Part shown: piece after piece, positions 1-12,100 of the stretch
Numbering within the stretch: the stretch's first letter is position 1
Layout of the letters: each line of letters begins with the position of its first letter
Assembly: GCA_021464245.1 (NCBI GenBank)
Contig: JADCRB010000035.1
Location: 2,724,469 to 2,788,468, forward strand
Origin: Carallia brachiata
Lineage: Eukaryota; Streptophyta; Magnoliopsida; Malpighiales; Rhizophoraceae
DNA length: 64,000 nucleotides
Reading direction: 5' to 3'
Notes under the pieces: model-generated
What the model saw: the letters and a program-made list of their open reading frames with translations, nothing else
What the model was told of the DNA's origin: nothing
The model's database searches: none
Position numbers and translations under genes: made by a program

Positions 1-1682
1 AGTAGAAAACTTCAATTCCAAACCCATCATGTTGAACAATGATGTCCAGAACCTGCCAGTAAAACGAGGATCTCTGTCGCTCACAATATCTTCCGGCAAA
101 CTAAAAGACTATACCATCTGCTTATATAAAAGTTTTGCGACTGTCTCTACTTAACATAAAGAGGGAGCAAGAATGAATACCCATACTTAGAGAACCGATC
201 TATCATCACTATGATAGATCCCATGCCATCAATTGAAACCGATACCTATTGCTTCGTTGGAATGGTAGGAGCTGCAACAAACCTATCTCTTTTTACCGCT
301 CCATCTTGTCCTACTGATAAGTGATGCACGTCTTGACATATGCTTCTACATCATCTTCCATCTTCAGCCAATAATAGTTGCGAGACAGTAAGGTCATCAT
401 CCTCTCGACACCAAAATGATCAGCCTACTGTGAATCATGGCACTCCCACAAAATCTCCTTTCTAAGACCTGTACCACTAAAAAGATGCACACGATTCCCC
501 TTAACATGCAAATCGAGCAAATATTGCCTTACTACATCCTCCTTCACTTACTATACCACTTGTTGATATGTGACATTATGAGAGGCTTGCTTCTTGATTT
601 TGTCCAGTAGGTTACTCTACACTTAAATGATGGCAGCAACTGTCTCTTGCACTTGTCAGCGATTTAGGGTATCTGCAACTTAATTGTGCCTTCCTGCCTT
701 GTATTCCTATGTGAAATCATACTCAGCCAAGAATTCCTGCCACCACACCTGCATGTAGAAATCTCCCTTTGAGTCTGGAAGGATGTGTTCGCTACATTGT
801 CGGTCTAAACTACGAACCTGGTACTTAGTAAGTACACCCTCCAGTTGCGAAGGTAATACACCACTGAAGCATTTCCTTATCATGAGCTGAGTACTGCTGC
901 TCGACCTCGTTGAGTTTCTAGCTTTTGTAGGCAATAGGATGATTTTCTTGTACCAACAGACCTCCAATGGCTTTGTTTGAGGCGTCAATTAGTACACAAA
1001 AAGGTAACTCGAAATCAGGCAGTTTCATGACTGGCTCCGTAGACATCGCTTTCTTTAACTTGTCAAAGACTTTTTGGCAATCTGTGATCCACTTTCATAG
1101 TCTATTCTTCTTAAGTAAGTCTATAAATTTGGCCCCTTTTTAGAGTAACCTGCACAAACTTCTTGTAATAATTAGACAAGTCAAAAAAAATCTCAACTAT
1201 GACACTTTTGTAAGGGCTCACCACTCCATTATTGCCTGGACTTTTCTCTCATCCATTTTAATCTATTCTTGACTCACGCTATGCCCAAAGAACATAATCT
1301 CTCACTGGGCAAACTCGTGTTTTTCCTTTTTCACATATAACTGGTGCTCTATCAACCCAGACAACACTGATCTTAAGTGGGACAAATGATCCTCTAAGGA
1401 CTCACTGTACATAATAACATCATCAAGATATACGTTCACCATGCGATCAATAAAGTCATGAAATACATCATTCATTAAATTGCAGAAAATAACATGGGTA
1501 TTAATCAAACTGAATGACATCACCAGGAATTCAAAAGAGCCATAGCGAGTGATACATGTGGTTTTCCCTTTGTCTCCTTCTGCAATTCTAGTCTGCCAAT
1601 ATCTATATCACAGATCCAGTTTGGTGAAATGTGAGACTTTGGCTAGCCTATCAAACAAGTCTGCTATCAATGGGATAAAATA

Positions 1683-1691
1683 CTTGTTCTT
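1683..1691. repeat. Target-site duplication, left copy (CTTGTTCTT)
   Basis: Nine bases identical to 2982-2990 at the other end of the Mutator-like element. Confidence 0.85.
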
Positions 1692-2981
1692 CGAGATAAA
1701 CAAATTTTTAGCCTTATAAGTTTGCGTTTTTTTCAATTGAGTTTTACACATTCGGCTGTTTTCAATTTAGTCTTATATGTTATTGTTTCCTTTTCAATTG
1801 AGTTCGATCCATGACGAAAGGCTGTTTGGCTATTAACTTGGGGGTTTGACTAATTAAAAAATTAATTTTTAAAGGAAATAGAATATGAAAGACAATTTAA
1901 AATCAATTTAAAAGTCTTACATGGCCAGGACAAAGGGTCATGATCCAGTGCGGGTGAGCTAACTCCAAAAACCCGTCCTCAGTTCGGATTGCAGGCTGCA
2001 ACTCGCCTGCATGAAGCCGGAATCGCTAGTAATCGCCGGTCAGCCATACGGCGGTGAATTCGTTCCCGGGCCTTGTACACTCCGCCCGTCACAGCTCAAA
2101 AAACTCACGTTTCATATAACCTTATACCCACCTAATTCCTTAAATCCCTAAATACTAAATGCCCTTCTGCCATTACAATCTTCTTCTTTTTATTCTTCTT
2201 TATCTTCTTCTTCTTCATCTTATTGTTGTTGTTGTCCTTCTTTTTCTCAAAAGACTCACTTTCCAAGAATGATAAATATCAAACCCCTATTTACCTTCTT
2301 TAAAACAACCCAAAAAACTGGAAAAAAAAAAAAAAACTCATACTAGCTTCTTATAAACAACAGACACAAAACCCATATTAGCTTTCTACAAACAACCGAA
2401 ACAAAACCCCTGTTTAGGTTAAAAAAAAAAAAAAAAACAAAGCCCAATGTAAACCACCGGTTTTTTATAATCAATGTTGAATTTTACAACAATTTGATTC
2501 ACTGCACAGCCTAATTTGTGGTTTATTGAAAGATTTTGCAAGAATTTGAAGAGAAATTTTAGTGGATGATTTGGTAAAGTTAGATTGGAAATGAGATAGA
2601 GGCTGCCTTTGCTTGCTCGGTGTCTAGGGTTTAGGTTCTTTACCAAATACACATGCCCTTCTTAACACTTTTTTTTGTTTTATTTTTTTATACTATCAGT
2701 GTCAAAATACGATGTTTAATCCAATATAAGTAAAAATATGGTTTACTTGGGAGGTATGAGGCTTTTAAATTGATTTTAAATTGTTTTTCTTATTCTATTT
2801 TTTTAAAAATGAATTTTTTAATTGGTCAAATCCTAAAGTTAACAGTCAAACATCTCCCGCCATAGATCAAACTTGATTGAAAAGGAAATAGTAACATATA
2901 GGACTAAATTAAAAAAGGCTAAACGTGTAGGAATTAATTGAAAAAAATGCAAACTTATAGGATTAAAAATTTGTTTATCCC
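1692..2981. mobile_element. Non-autonomous Mutator-like element carrying captured DNA (Pack-MULE type)
   Basis: The two ends are inverted copies of each other: about 235 bp at 1692-1926 and about 230 bp at 2752-2981. Both arms share the GATAAACAAATTTTTA start. The 9-bp sequence CTTGTTCTT flanks it directly at 1683-1691 and 2982-2990, the target-duplication length of Mutator-like elements. The host gypsy reading continues across the two flanks, so this is a nested later insertion. Inside are a plastid 16S rRNA fragment (1929-2093) and about 650 bp of other DNA, including minus-strand AAACCCTAGACACCGAGC near 2614-2631, which resembles a plant gene leader. No transposase is present. Confidence 0.85.
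1929..2093 (+). pseudogene. Plastid 16S rRNA gene fragment (3' part)
   Basis: About 165 bases match the 3' region of plant plastid 16S rRNA. Recognisable parts are CTAACTCCAAAAACCCGTCC, GGATTGCAGGCTGCAACTCG, GGAATCGCTAGTAATCGC and GAATTCGTTCCCGGGCCTTG. The universal TTGTACACACCGCCCGTCAC reads with CTCC in place of CACC. The CCGGTCAGCCATACGGCGG segment is the plastid form, not the bacterial or mitochondrial one. It starts right at the inner edge of the left arm of the Mutator-like element, which suggests capture by that element. It cannot make a working rRNA. Confidence 0.9.
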
Positions 2982-2990
2982 CTTGTTCTT
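2982..2990. repeat. Target-site duplication, right copy (CTTGTTCTT)
   Basis: Nine bases identical to 1683-1691. Removing 1692-2990 would leave a single copy in the gypsy sequence. Confidence 0.85.
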
Positions 2991-4858
2991 CATCGTCACC
3001 TTATTTAACGCTCTGTAATCTATACACATCCATAGGAAGCTATCGTGTTTCTTCTAAAACAATACCACAGCACCATATGGGGCTTTAGATGGCTGAATTA
3101 GGCCTACATCTAGTAATTCTATTAATTTCTTCCTTAGTTCTGCCAATTCAACCAGACTTGTACGATATGGGATTGTGCTGGGGGTTTGAAATCAGACACC
3201 AAATCAATTTTGTGGTCAGTGGCACGCCTCGAGGGAAGACACCTAGGGAGTTTTAGAGGCATCACATCAGTGGAATCACCCAACAGGTCTGCAACACCGT
3301 CAGGCACCTCCGCAACAACACCTCCTTTGATCTCCATCAAAGCCGCAAGGTATGTGACTTTTATTCAACCATGCTCCACCTACATAACTGACAGCATGTC
3401 ACCCAACTTCCTACCAACACTGGACAAGGGAGTGAACTTTCTAGACACAAAGTAAGGATGATCCTCATGCATGATCATAAGACCACTTAAGTAAGGCAAT
3501 AAAGTAACTTTTGCATTCACAAAGAAATCAACTCTCAGTATAATATCAAAATCATTTAAAAGCACTACAGTAAATTTAAGCTTACTAGACCAACTACTAA
3601 CAGTTACCTCCATATCTAATGTCGTGCTAAGCACCTCCCGACCTATTTAGTTGACTATCTCCATCCGACTCCCGATTTTGGTGATTTTCAGACCTAGCAA
3701 CTCCACCATCCTCTCAGCAACGAAATTGTGGGTAGCACCCATATCAGTCATCGCCATCAACTCTTATTATTAAGCCTGATCTTCACATACATCAAGTTGG
3801 ATGTGGGGCATGTCCAACTTGCACAGCACTCACCAACTATAAAGGACTGACATGAGAAGGGCCAACATCATTCGTGATCTTATTTCTGCCACTCTCCTTA
3901 GCAACTATGACATTTAACTTCTTTCTCTTGGGACACTCATTGGCCATATGTGGTCTATTATAGATAAACTAACTAGAGTTAGACTTATTTTTACCTTATT
4001 CTTGATAGACAGTTTTGCCTTATGTGGTCCTTCTTGCCCTCTTTCTTCTTTTTGCCCTTGTCTTTGGGCGAAGGACCTGTTGATATGAAAATCAATTAAA
4101 CCGTCAGCCACAACCATTGCAGAAGGTAGGTCATTCACATCTTACCTTCTAAGCTCGAGTTAAGCCCAAGGTTGAAGACCAGAAAGAAAGTTAAAAAGCT
4201 TGTCCTCATCCGATATATTCCGGATGTCAAACATCAAGGAATTGAATTCCTTCACATAGTCACAAACTGTGCCATTCTGCTTCAAGTTCTTTAGGGACTC
4301 CCTTGCAATAACGTGTCACAGGATAAGAATTAATCCTTCAACTCTTTCTTCAGGCTCTCCCACGTCTCGAACTTAGGCGCACCTGCGCTTGCGTCGTCAT
4401 CCAACCAAGTTTGTCACCACAGCTTGGCTTCTTTGGCTAGATACATGCTGGTCAGATTGACCTTCTCATCCTCTGGTACTCAGGCAGCCTTGAAGTACTA
4501 CTCTATGTCCCACAGAAAATTCTCGATCTCTTGGCATCTCGCTCCCTTGAAGGCTTCATGCTCTAGCACCTTTATCTTGGTCAAGCCATCCATAACACTT
4601 CTGCCTGGTTGAGAGCTTACAGCCTTCTTGAGGATGGCTATTTTTGTTGCCATCTCATCAAGCCGAAAAGTTGTGTTCAAAGAGGCCACCACCTCATGTT
4701 GTCATTGTATATTGATTATATACTGCTAATAGAGTCAACGTTTGGAACACGGTGAAATTTGGATCTTCTGGGAGATCACAGAGTACCTCAAAAACTTTGG
4801 CTATGTGCTCACAAACTGTACGAAGACTCAAACCACCTGTCATTGGGCGAACTTTTGT

Positions 4859-4870
4859 GCTCTAATACCA
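4859..4870 (-). other. Primer binding site of the gypsy element (initiator Met tRNA)
   Basis: On the minus strand this reads TGGTATTAGAGC, one base different from the common plant initiator-Met primer site TGGTATCAGAGC. It starts two bases after the LTR end, as expected for a 5' LTR on the minus strand. Confidence 0.85.
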
Positions 4871-4872
4871 AC

Positions 4873-5691
4873 TGTCACAGGTTAAAATTCTCACTCAAAA
4901 TTTTGTCTGTGATGGCACTAAGTCACATTTAGTCTTAGCCAACTGAACACACAAGGAATTTGAACAATGGAACTTTGTAACAAACACACAACTCACACAC
5001 TCAAAAAAGACACAAAAACATACGAGAACCTTTCCCAACTTTTATCACTTTATCACAAAGTATACAAAGGAATAATAGTCACTGAACTCTTGACAATGTT
5101 TTGCTCTTTCTTTCTAAATGATTTCTCTCTCACTAAGTACAATAGGTCTATTGATAGTGGACATCCCCCACTATCTGGGGCTTGAAGATAACCGTTATCA
5201 CCCTATGATCTCTATCAATGCATGATAATCCTCATCTTCCTACGATCTTATCCACGATTTAATCTTGATAAGCCTTATCTTCCACTATCATCCATCACTT
5301 GATCTCAATAAACCTTATCTACCCACGATCTTCAGCCATGCTCAATCTGATGAGTATTATCCCAATGCTTGGCCAACAGGATAGAGTCATATCCACAAGT
5401 CCTCACGTTCCATATATCGCAGGAGACTCAATGTCATGCAAGCTTGGCCAAGACCCAGTCTTACGTATTGAGGCTCTTGGCCCAAGCCCATAATCCATTC
5501 GATGGAGCTTGCGAACCTGTAGCACAGTCTATGCCTTGGTCCACCCGGGGACTCACGTGTAGGCCCGCGCCGCTGAAACCTCTTAGCTTTTACCTTACAT
5601 CAAAAAATGCTCAGCCACTCCAAAGTCTTATATTAGGAATTGGCACAAAGTGCCACCAACTTCAGCATACTAAGTGTTAAAGGAACTAACA
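4873..5691 (-). repeat. 5' LTR of the gypsy element (819 bp)
   Basis: On the minus strand it begins TGTTAGTTCC at 5691 and ends CTGTGACA at 4873, so it has the TG...CA ends of an LTR, and the primer binding site follows two bases later. The outer boundary at 5691 is inferred from the TGTTAG start. With only one LTR in the window, neither insertion age nor target duplication can be judged. Confidence 0.75.
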
Positions 5692-5714
5692 CCGACTACC
5701 ATCATCATAGCCCT

Positions 5715-5870
5715 TACTCTCTCTCTCTCTCTATCTCTCCCCCCCCCATCTTTTTCCCTGTCTCTCTCATATCTCTCTGTCTTTCCAATCTCTCTCCCTC
5801 TCTCCCTTTCTCTCTCCCTCTTGGTCTCTCCCATCTCTCTCTCTCTCTCTCAGTCTTTCCCACCTCTCTC
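5715..5870. repeat. CT-rich simple repeat
   Basis: About 155 bases of interrupted CT/CCT repeats just outside the gypsy LTR. Reading frames through it give only Leu-Ser or Pro-Ser runs and are not genes. Confidence 0.85.
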
Positions 5871-7037
5871 CCTTTCCCAATTTTAATGTTTAGTTTATAT
5901 AATTGAGGTATGTTTAGATAGCTATTAAAAATTTATTTAAAAAGTATTTTGTATAATTAATAAGAATTTAAGAGATTCATAAAGACTATAAAATTACTAA
6001 AAAGTAAAATGCAATGATTTTGATGTTTAATTTTAGTTTTTTGTGAAAAAAAAACATTTAAAATAAATAATAAAAATAAGTTACTTACTCTATAAGGACG
6101 ATAAAGTCATTTTAACACATTATACTACTTGACTATCTTACGTTGTTAAGTGCTATTTAAACGTTGTATAACATAATAGCATAGACTATCTTATACTTTT
6201 ATATCTTACATTGTCCTCTTGTTTATTATATAGTCTGCATGTTAAATGCAGTCTAAAGATAATTCTCTCAATTTTTATAAATTTCACATTTTTTTTAAAA
6301 TTAAACTATGCAAACTTAAAAAATAAATGTATAAATTCTAACATATTAGGTGTACTCTCTGTGATCTTTGATCACAGCTTTGAACTTTGAATATAAGTAA
6401 CTTTATTTATTTATTTATTTATTTTTTCCCAACATTATGACTCTATGGAAAGATGCAATGTCTAACGTATTTCAAGGTAAATTTAGTCAACCAACAGGAC
6501 CATAGGTTTAAAAATAATACCGTGACAAAATTACCTTTGATGGGTTATATGCCAGTTGGAATAGGCTTCAGCAATTTGACAATAAGGCTTCACAAAGCCT
6601 AGCCCACGCCAAAGCACTGGTGGCTTAAAAAACCACCCTGTCGGTAAACACTGATTAAGCCCAGCCTGAAATTGTACTTGATCACATAGTTTGAGCTTTG
6701 GGTCATCCCAAGCGTTTGAACACAACAAATCGTTGGGTTTATTGGAAGGGGTCCAGGCTTTCTGGGGGAGCACTATTGTACGGATGAAATTGGGGCTATA
6801 CTGTTATACTATTACACCTACATGGGCCCAGAACCTTTCAATAAATCGAAACCCGACTGATCGGACGGTCCTGGTCACATAGACAGGTCCACCCAAGAGT
6901 GGCTCTGCTCTGATGCCCCAACTGCCACAAGCCTCGAGTTTTTGACAGTGACCTAAAAACAAAACCTTTCCAGTCATTTCCATTTTCCAACGAGATTATT
7001 TCTTTAAAGAACATCAATATATATATCAAGTATTTAT
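5871..7037. other. AT-rich spacer with a possible retroelement relic near 6530-6960
   Basis: Mostly AT-rich with a short TTTA tetranucleotide run at 6400-6422. The 6530-6960 part has higher GC. It contains GCTCTGATGCCCC followed by AACTGCCACAAGCC at 6907-6932, which resembles a minus-strand primer-site/LTR junction like the one at 4859-4885. I take it as a possible LTR-element scrap only. No gene seen. Confidence 0.4.
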
Positions 7038-7187
7038 ATTTCGAGCGATATTTTAATTAAAATTAATATTAATATTTTTAAAATAAAATTTATAATTTTT
7101 AAAATATAAAAATAATAAATATTTTAAAAATTATTAATTTTATTTTAAAAATATTAATTTAATTTTAATTAAAATACTATTCGAAAC
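7038..7187. repeat. About 150-bp near-perfect AT-rich hairpin (MITE-like)
   Basis: The left arm starting TTCGAGCGATATTTTAATTA near 7040 is the inverse of the right arm ending TTAAAATACTATTCGAA near 7185. Almost the whole length can pair, with a small centre near 7110. It has no coding content. Confidence 0.85.
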
Positions 7188-8089
7188 ACTAATACTCGAG
7201 ACACTAATATTTTTTCCTTCTTAAAAGAGAGATAGTAACAAAGCACGAGTTCCTCCAAGGCCCTAGCGCGTATATTTGCCCATCCTCACAAATCCAGTGG
7301 ATTTAATTTAGAAACACATAACTGGCGGTTAAAGTGCAATAAATATTCACGCATGAAAATTCATATTATAAAACACCTAAAATAGTAAATACATGACTTA
7401 TCTTTTTTTTAGATTTAACGATATTAAAAAATTAATTAAATTTTTCTTTAAATAAGGATGAGATGTTTGATAATATGGCTTTCATGATTCAAAATAATTG
7501 ATGGTTGGTTGGTGTACATAGTCAAAAGTCTAACGAAATCACCCAAGGAGCCAGGCAATTATAGTCTTTTTAGTGGCACCGCACGAACTGCAGGACTCCG
7601 CACGTGATCCCGCACCTTTTATCATAGACTGCCACGTAGCCGTAACAGACCCGCCGCGTTTTGGCTAATGACCGTCCGTTCTTCGCACATTGTTTGATTG
7701 TTTCTTCCGTACGATTAACCCAAAGCCACACAAAAAAAAAAAAAAAGAAAGAAAATTAATAATAAAAAAAAACAAATAAAAAACAGAGCCTTTGCCAAGA
7801 GCCACATCACAGTGGGACCCGCATTGGTTTACCTGGACCCTGCGCTTTTACGAATTTGTCCTGACGGGGACTGGGCGTTTGTGGTGGAGATTGGAAGATG
7901 GATGGGGGAAAATGGAAATCGATGGAAAAAGTGCAGGAGAGTGGGCTTTAGTCTGATCAGCCGCCAAATCAATGCCACATGGCATCATAATTTTCCATCT
8001 CCCTCTTCCCAAACTGCCCTTCGACTCATTTGCAGCCTTAAAATTAAAAGTTTATAAAAAAAAAAAAAAATCCAGGAAATTATAGTGGC
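7188..8089 (+). promoter_or_regulatory. Upstream region of the LHY-like gene
   Basis: About 0.9 kb between the hairpin and the apparent leader. A G-box CACGTG lies at 7601-7606; a CACGT core occurs again near 7632. GTGGGACCC at 7812-7820 fits a TCP-factor site. In Arabidopsis, PIF-type factors act at G-boxes of CCA1/LHY, and the TCP protein CHE acts on CCA1 through a related motif. Assigning these roles here is inference. I see no clear TATA box, and the transcription start is not determined. Confidence 0.5.
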
Positions 8090-9154
8090 TGAGATTGCTC
8101 CATACTCTTCAGAACCGTGCTTCTGGTAATTTTAGGTCATTTCCTTTCTCAGCTGCTCTGCTTCTTCTTCGTCTTCTACTACGCTACGCATCTGCTTCTT
8201 CTTTCCTTTCCTTTCTTTCCTTTTTTTTTTTTTTTTTTGCGTGTGAATATTCAGATTTACCATTGCCGGAGACGATGATTATCCGGTGAATTCAGTGTGT
8301 GCATGTTCGGCGACTCCGTCCTTGCTTCCACTTTTCTAGTCCGCTGTGGATTTCTCTGGAGGTACTGTCTACTTTCTTCCTTTCTTCTTTCTTTTTGTTT
8401 TCTGAAAGTTCAGACTCTCCGTTTGGTTGCCGGAAAAATTCAACAAAAACGAAAAAAAAAATATTGTAATATTGTTTGCTTAACGGCTTGCTGGAAGAGG
8501 AATTGAGTTAGATTTGAGATTCTGGTGATTGTTTGCTTCTCGGCAGCCAAAGGAGAGGATTGAAATTCTGAATAGAGATAATAATGTGTTGATGAGTTTA
8601 TTGGAAACTGGATATGTACTCTCGAATAATAATTATCTATTACTAATTCTTTGCTTTTTTTTCTTTTGTTTTTCGGTTTGTTATTTTCTTTTGTTCTTTT
8701 TTTTTTTTTTTTGGTTTTTCTTTTCACTTTGCAAAGGATTTGGCATCTGCGGGTTCGTTTTGGTGAGGATTCTGAATAAAGGAATTTTACTTTCGGCTCT
8801 CCCTGTACTGGTGTGGAGTCTTAAAATTCTTTATATTCTATTGCTTGTTTTTATGTATGCAAAAACATATTCGCATGCATAAGAGTTTCTGTTAATTGAT
8901 TTGGCTGGTTGGTTGTTCTGGACGGATCTCTATACTTTGTTGTTCGTTTTCTTTTCTTTTCTTTGTTTTTTTTTTTTTTGTTTTTCCTGCCTTTTTTGCA
9001 GTAGTATTATTCAGTGGTCAAGTTGTTTGGATTCCAGAAAAAACGGCTTTGTTTGTAGTTTTCGATGTTGGCACAAAAGAAAGGAGGAGGAGTCTGTTTT
9101 ATCCGTTGCTGGTTAGAGAGGATTTGAAGCAGCGTCGGCTGCTGAGGTCCAGTA
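8090..9154 (+). other. 5' leader region of the LHY-like gene, probably with leader intron(s)
   Basis: Pyrimidine-rich leader sequence precedes the start codon. A donor-like GT at 8362 (CTGGAG/GTACTG) and acceptor-like AGs at 8545-8546 and 9000-9001 suggest one or more leader introns. The second segment (9002-9154) would run straight into the ATG at 9155. Plant LHY/CCA1 genes commonly have multi-exon leaders. Exact ends need transcripts. Confidence 0.5.
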
Positions 9155-12100
9155 ATGGACACGCACTCCTCTGGAGAGGACTTGGTTATTAAGGTAATTT
9201 GTTGAGGGATAACATTCATTTTATTTTTTCTTGTAGTGGAGATGGTATCTGATAATTGGGGAGGATTTGGGAGGGGGGTTGGAGAGGTAGGGAGGGTACT
9301 GGGGTTCGAACCCAGAACCGTCAGTGGAAGGCACAGACCTTTCACCACTCCAGTTGTGTCCCTTTTTTTTTTTTTTTAATAAGCTTCTGTTTTTTGAATT
9401 TCACTAATGAAGGAAAAAAAGAAAAAAAGTTGTTAATAAGTGTCTGAATGGTCAAGTCGTGTTAATGATAGGCGAGAAAACCATATGTAATTACCAAGCA
9501 ACGTGAACGGTGGACAGAGGAGGAGCATAACAGGTTCCTAGAAGCCTTGAAGCTCTATGGACGGGCTTGGCAGCGCATAGAAGGTTATATTTTGCAATTA
9601 TCATTCTGTAGCTTCTTCTGTTGTCCTTGATTTTTACTTCTATTTGTGCTGGCTAATCTATTATATTCCATGCATTAGTTGGAAAGGATATTCCGATGAG
9701 AAATCTTGTCAGACTTCAAGCATTCATAGATATGACTGACTCAAATGGGAGGTTTTTCTTTACTTCTGTTCATGATTATTGCTTGGTCGTGTGGCAGAAC
9801 ATATAGGAACAAAGACTGCTGTGCAGATTAGAAGTCATGCACAGAAGTTTTTCTCAAAGGTCAGCCAGTTTTTTTTCGCCACTCTTTTATAAACTGTAAT
9901 TGCCTCTTGCTTTTTTCCTTGGCATCTGAACCATTTTATGTGCTTAAAGTGTATACTTCAGTAAATTGTTCATTTTTTGCTTCTCACTGATTTGATATGT
10001 CATGCCATATCCCTGATAGAACTTGATGTCTACATTCTTGCTTTTTTTTTCCCCCTATAGATGGACAATTAGTATCGGTACAATCTTCAATTTGAGAAAC
10101 GGTTCACGGAATGTATTTAGTCAAATATCTGGGTAACATCTGATGAATAGTATAGGTTATTTAGTTGAGCTAGAAATGCTGAAAATTTTCTAATGCTTCC
10201 GTCTGTATTTCTTGTCCACCTTGCAGTTTGGAATAGTGCACACTCATGTTAAATTTCTAGCTTTATACTGTCTACTGCGGGTGGTTGTCTCTTATCTGGC
10301 ATTGCCAACTTCATTATCAGAAACAATGCTGTTGACATTGTGTATGCTGGTTGTTATGATATCATAGTTATTTGCAGTTTCCTTCCTCATCTCTGACGTT
10401 GAAATACTTTGAGAGGTAACCACTGGTAGCAATGGTATGCATACCTTTTATAGCCATGAGAATAAATGTGGACATTGTGTGGTCTATGCTGTGCAACAAA
10501 AAGCTAAAAGTAATGTTTACAATTGGTTGCATATATTCGTTGTCTAATGTACTTAAAGAAACAACGGCAGATGCTAAATAGATAGCAGTCACTATGGCAA
10601 TGAGATCTGGGAACCGCGTTAACATTCCACAACCAAGTGAACATTTTGTTTTTCAATGAACAACTTTTGGAGAATGAGGGGAAAATTTATGAGTCCAATT
10701 TGCCTACTTTGATTCATGTTAATGAGTTTAGGTAAGCTTGCCCAAGGGTTTTCTTTTACCCCATTTGTGGATTACTGCTGTCTAGGTTGGGGAATTTTTG
10801 CTCCAATGATCAAGATAATCTTTTGGGCCTTGTCTGGATATGCAATCCGCTTTGCTACATGACTTACTCGAAAATATGTTATCTTAAGTTCCATGATACT
10901 TACCTGTCCATCCTCCTGGAAAGCTCCTAGTGAATCTTGTTTAGCATCCAATTCTTTTGCAGTTTAATGTTTCAGATTTTTTGCTCTAAAATTCTGTTTT
11001 CTAGCAAGGTATTGGGGAGATACATCTTCTCATGTTAGCTTCCTTTCTCTTTGGACCCTCTGTTATTGTGAGCATAATTATACATGATACCATTGTATTT
11101 TATTTTTCTGTGATTTGGAACCAAATTACACTGCTAAATGTTGGATTTGATTTCAATTCTCTAGGGGAGAATTATTTTCTTCCTGTTCCAAGGACGCCAA
11201 ATTTAGTTACTCTTTAGGCCCTGTCACCTGCAGATCCTTGTAGCCCCATTGCCCCTATGCTTTTAAATTGATTATGACTTATATATAGTCCTTTGTCAAT
11301 ATGAGATTTCTGATCGGAATTAACTCCATTTTTTTGCACTAGAGAAAGAAAAGTTGCACTAATAAGCCAGCTGAAACAGAATACAGATCATATGATCTCT
11401 ATTTCCCCAAGATAGGTATTGTAGGTCAATTTTATCCTATATTTGTATCTACAATATTGAGATCAAGGCGTATTTATCAGAATGCATGCATATATCTTAT
11501 TTTCCAGAAATTAACACCACAGATGATTATGAGATGGAAACTATTTTCTTACCTGAAGCGACAAAAAAAATGAAATGGAGCAATCTCATTTTCTGTCTCT
11601 TCAGGTCTCATTATCCCCTGACTCAACTGCAACAAAATTTCCCAAAAAGCAAAACTGGGGGCTGGTTTGGCCAAAGAGTCGAGCTGACTGTTTGGCCAAG
11701 CTGGCCCCCTTTTTTTTGTTTACAAGCATTTTGGATGTGCTGTTATGGATTATAAATATGTCCAGTAAAGCAATATGGTGAATTGAACCAAAGATTTCAA
11801 GACAACTAGGTCTAAGAACTCGAATTGTGTCACTTAAACAATCTGTAAGCCAAAATTTGTAGTAGGATTTGTCAAATGCTTAGGCACCCTCATGTCTTCG
11901 GACACCAACAAACTTTGCATCTTTAGAATCTTCGATTCCTACCACTGGCCGCATGGTCTAGTGGTAGAGTAGCCGAACTCTTAGTTCTAGCAGCAAGGGT
12001 TTCAGTACTGGCACTACCGGACTCTTAGTTCTAGCAACAAGGGTTTAAGTACTGGCACTGATGGACCAAAAAAAGAAAAAGAATCTTCAAGTCCTCCAAT

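Larger units (their letters stand above)
1..4872 (-). mobile_element. Decayed Ty3/gypsy retrotransposon, internal region (gag-pol)
   Basis: Coding order on the minus strand runs from high to low coordinates. A gag-like stretch lies at 4498-4692, and a CCHC zinc-knuckle remnant near 3905-3960 still reads CPKRKK. The protease active site is near 3720-3746 and reads DMGA where DTGA or DSGA is usual. Reverse transcriptase at 1302-1523 keeps the catalytic YLDD box, and RNase H lies near 707-988. The integrase zinc-binding region is near 330-430 and the integrase core near 175-240, ending in DRFSKYG. Domain order (RT, RH, then INT) is that of Ty3/gypsy; the YLDD box with its following residues resembles chromovirus-type copies. 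Many stop codons and frameshifts break it, so it is not autonomous. A Mutator-like element at 1692-2981 splits it between RT and protease. The 3' LTR lies left of the window. Confidence 0.9.

Noticed and set aside
1929..2093. A functional rRNA gene
   Set aside because: Only about 165 bases of the 3' part are present, with changes in the universal decoding-region sequence, inside a transposon.
5640..5906. Two overlapping plus-strand frames next to the LTR
   Set aside because: Ser/Leu/Pro runs from a CT-rich repeat.
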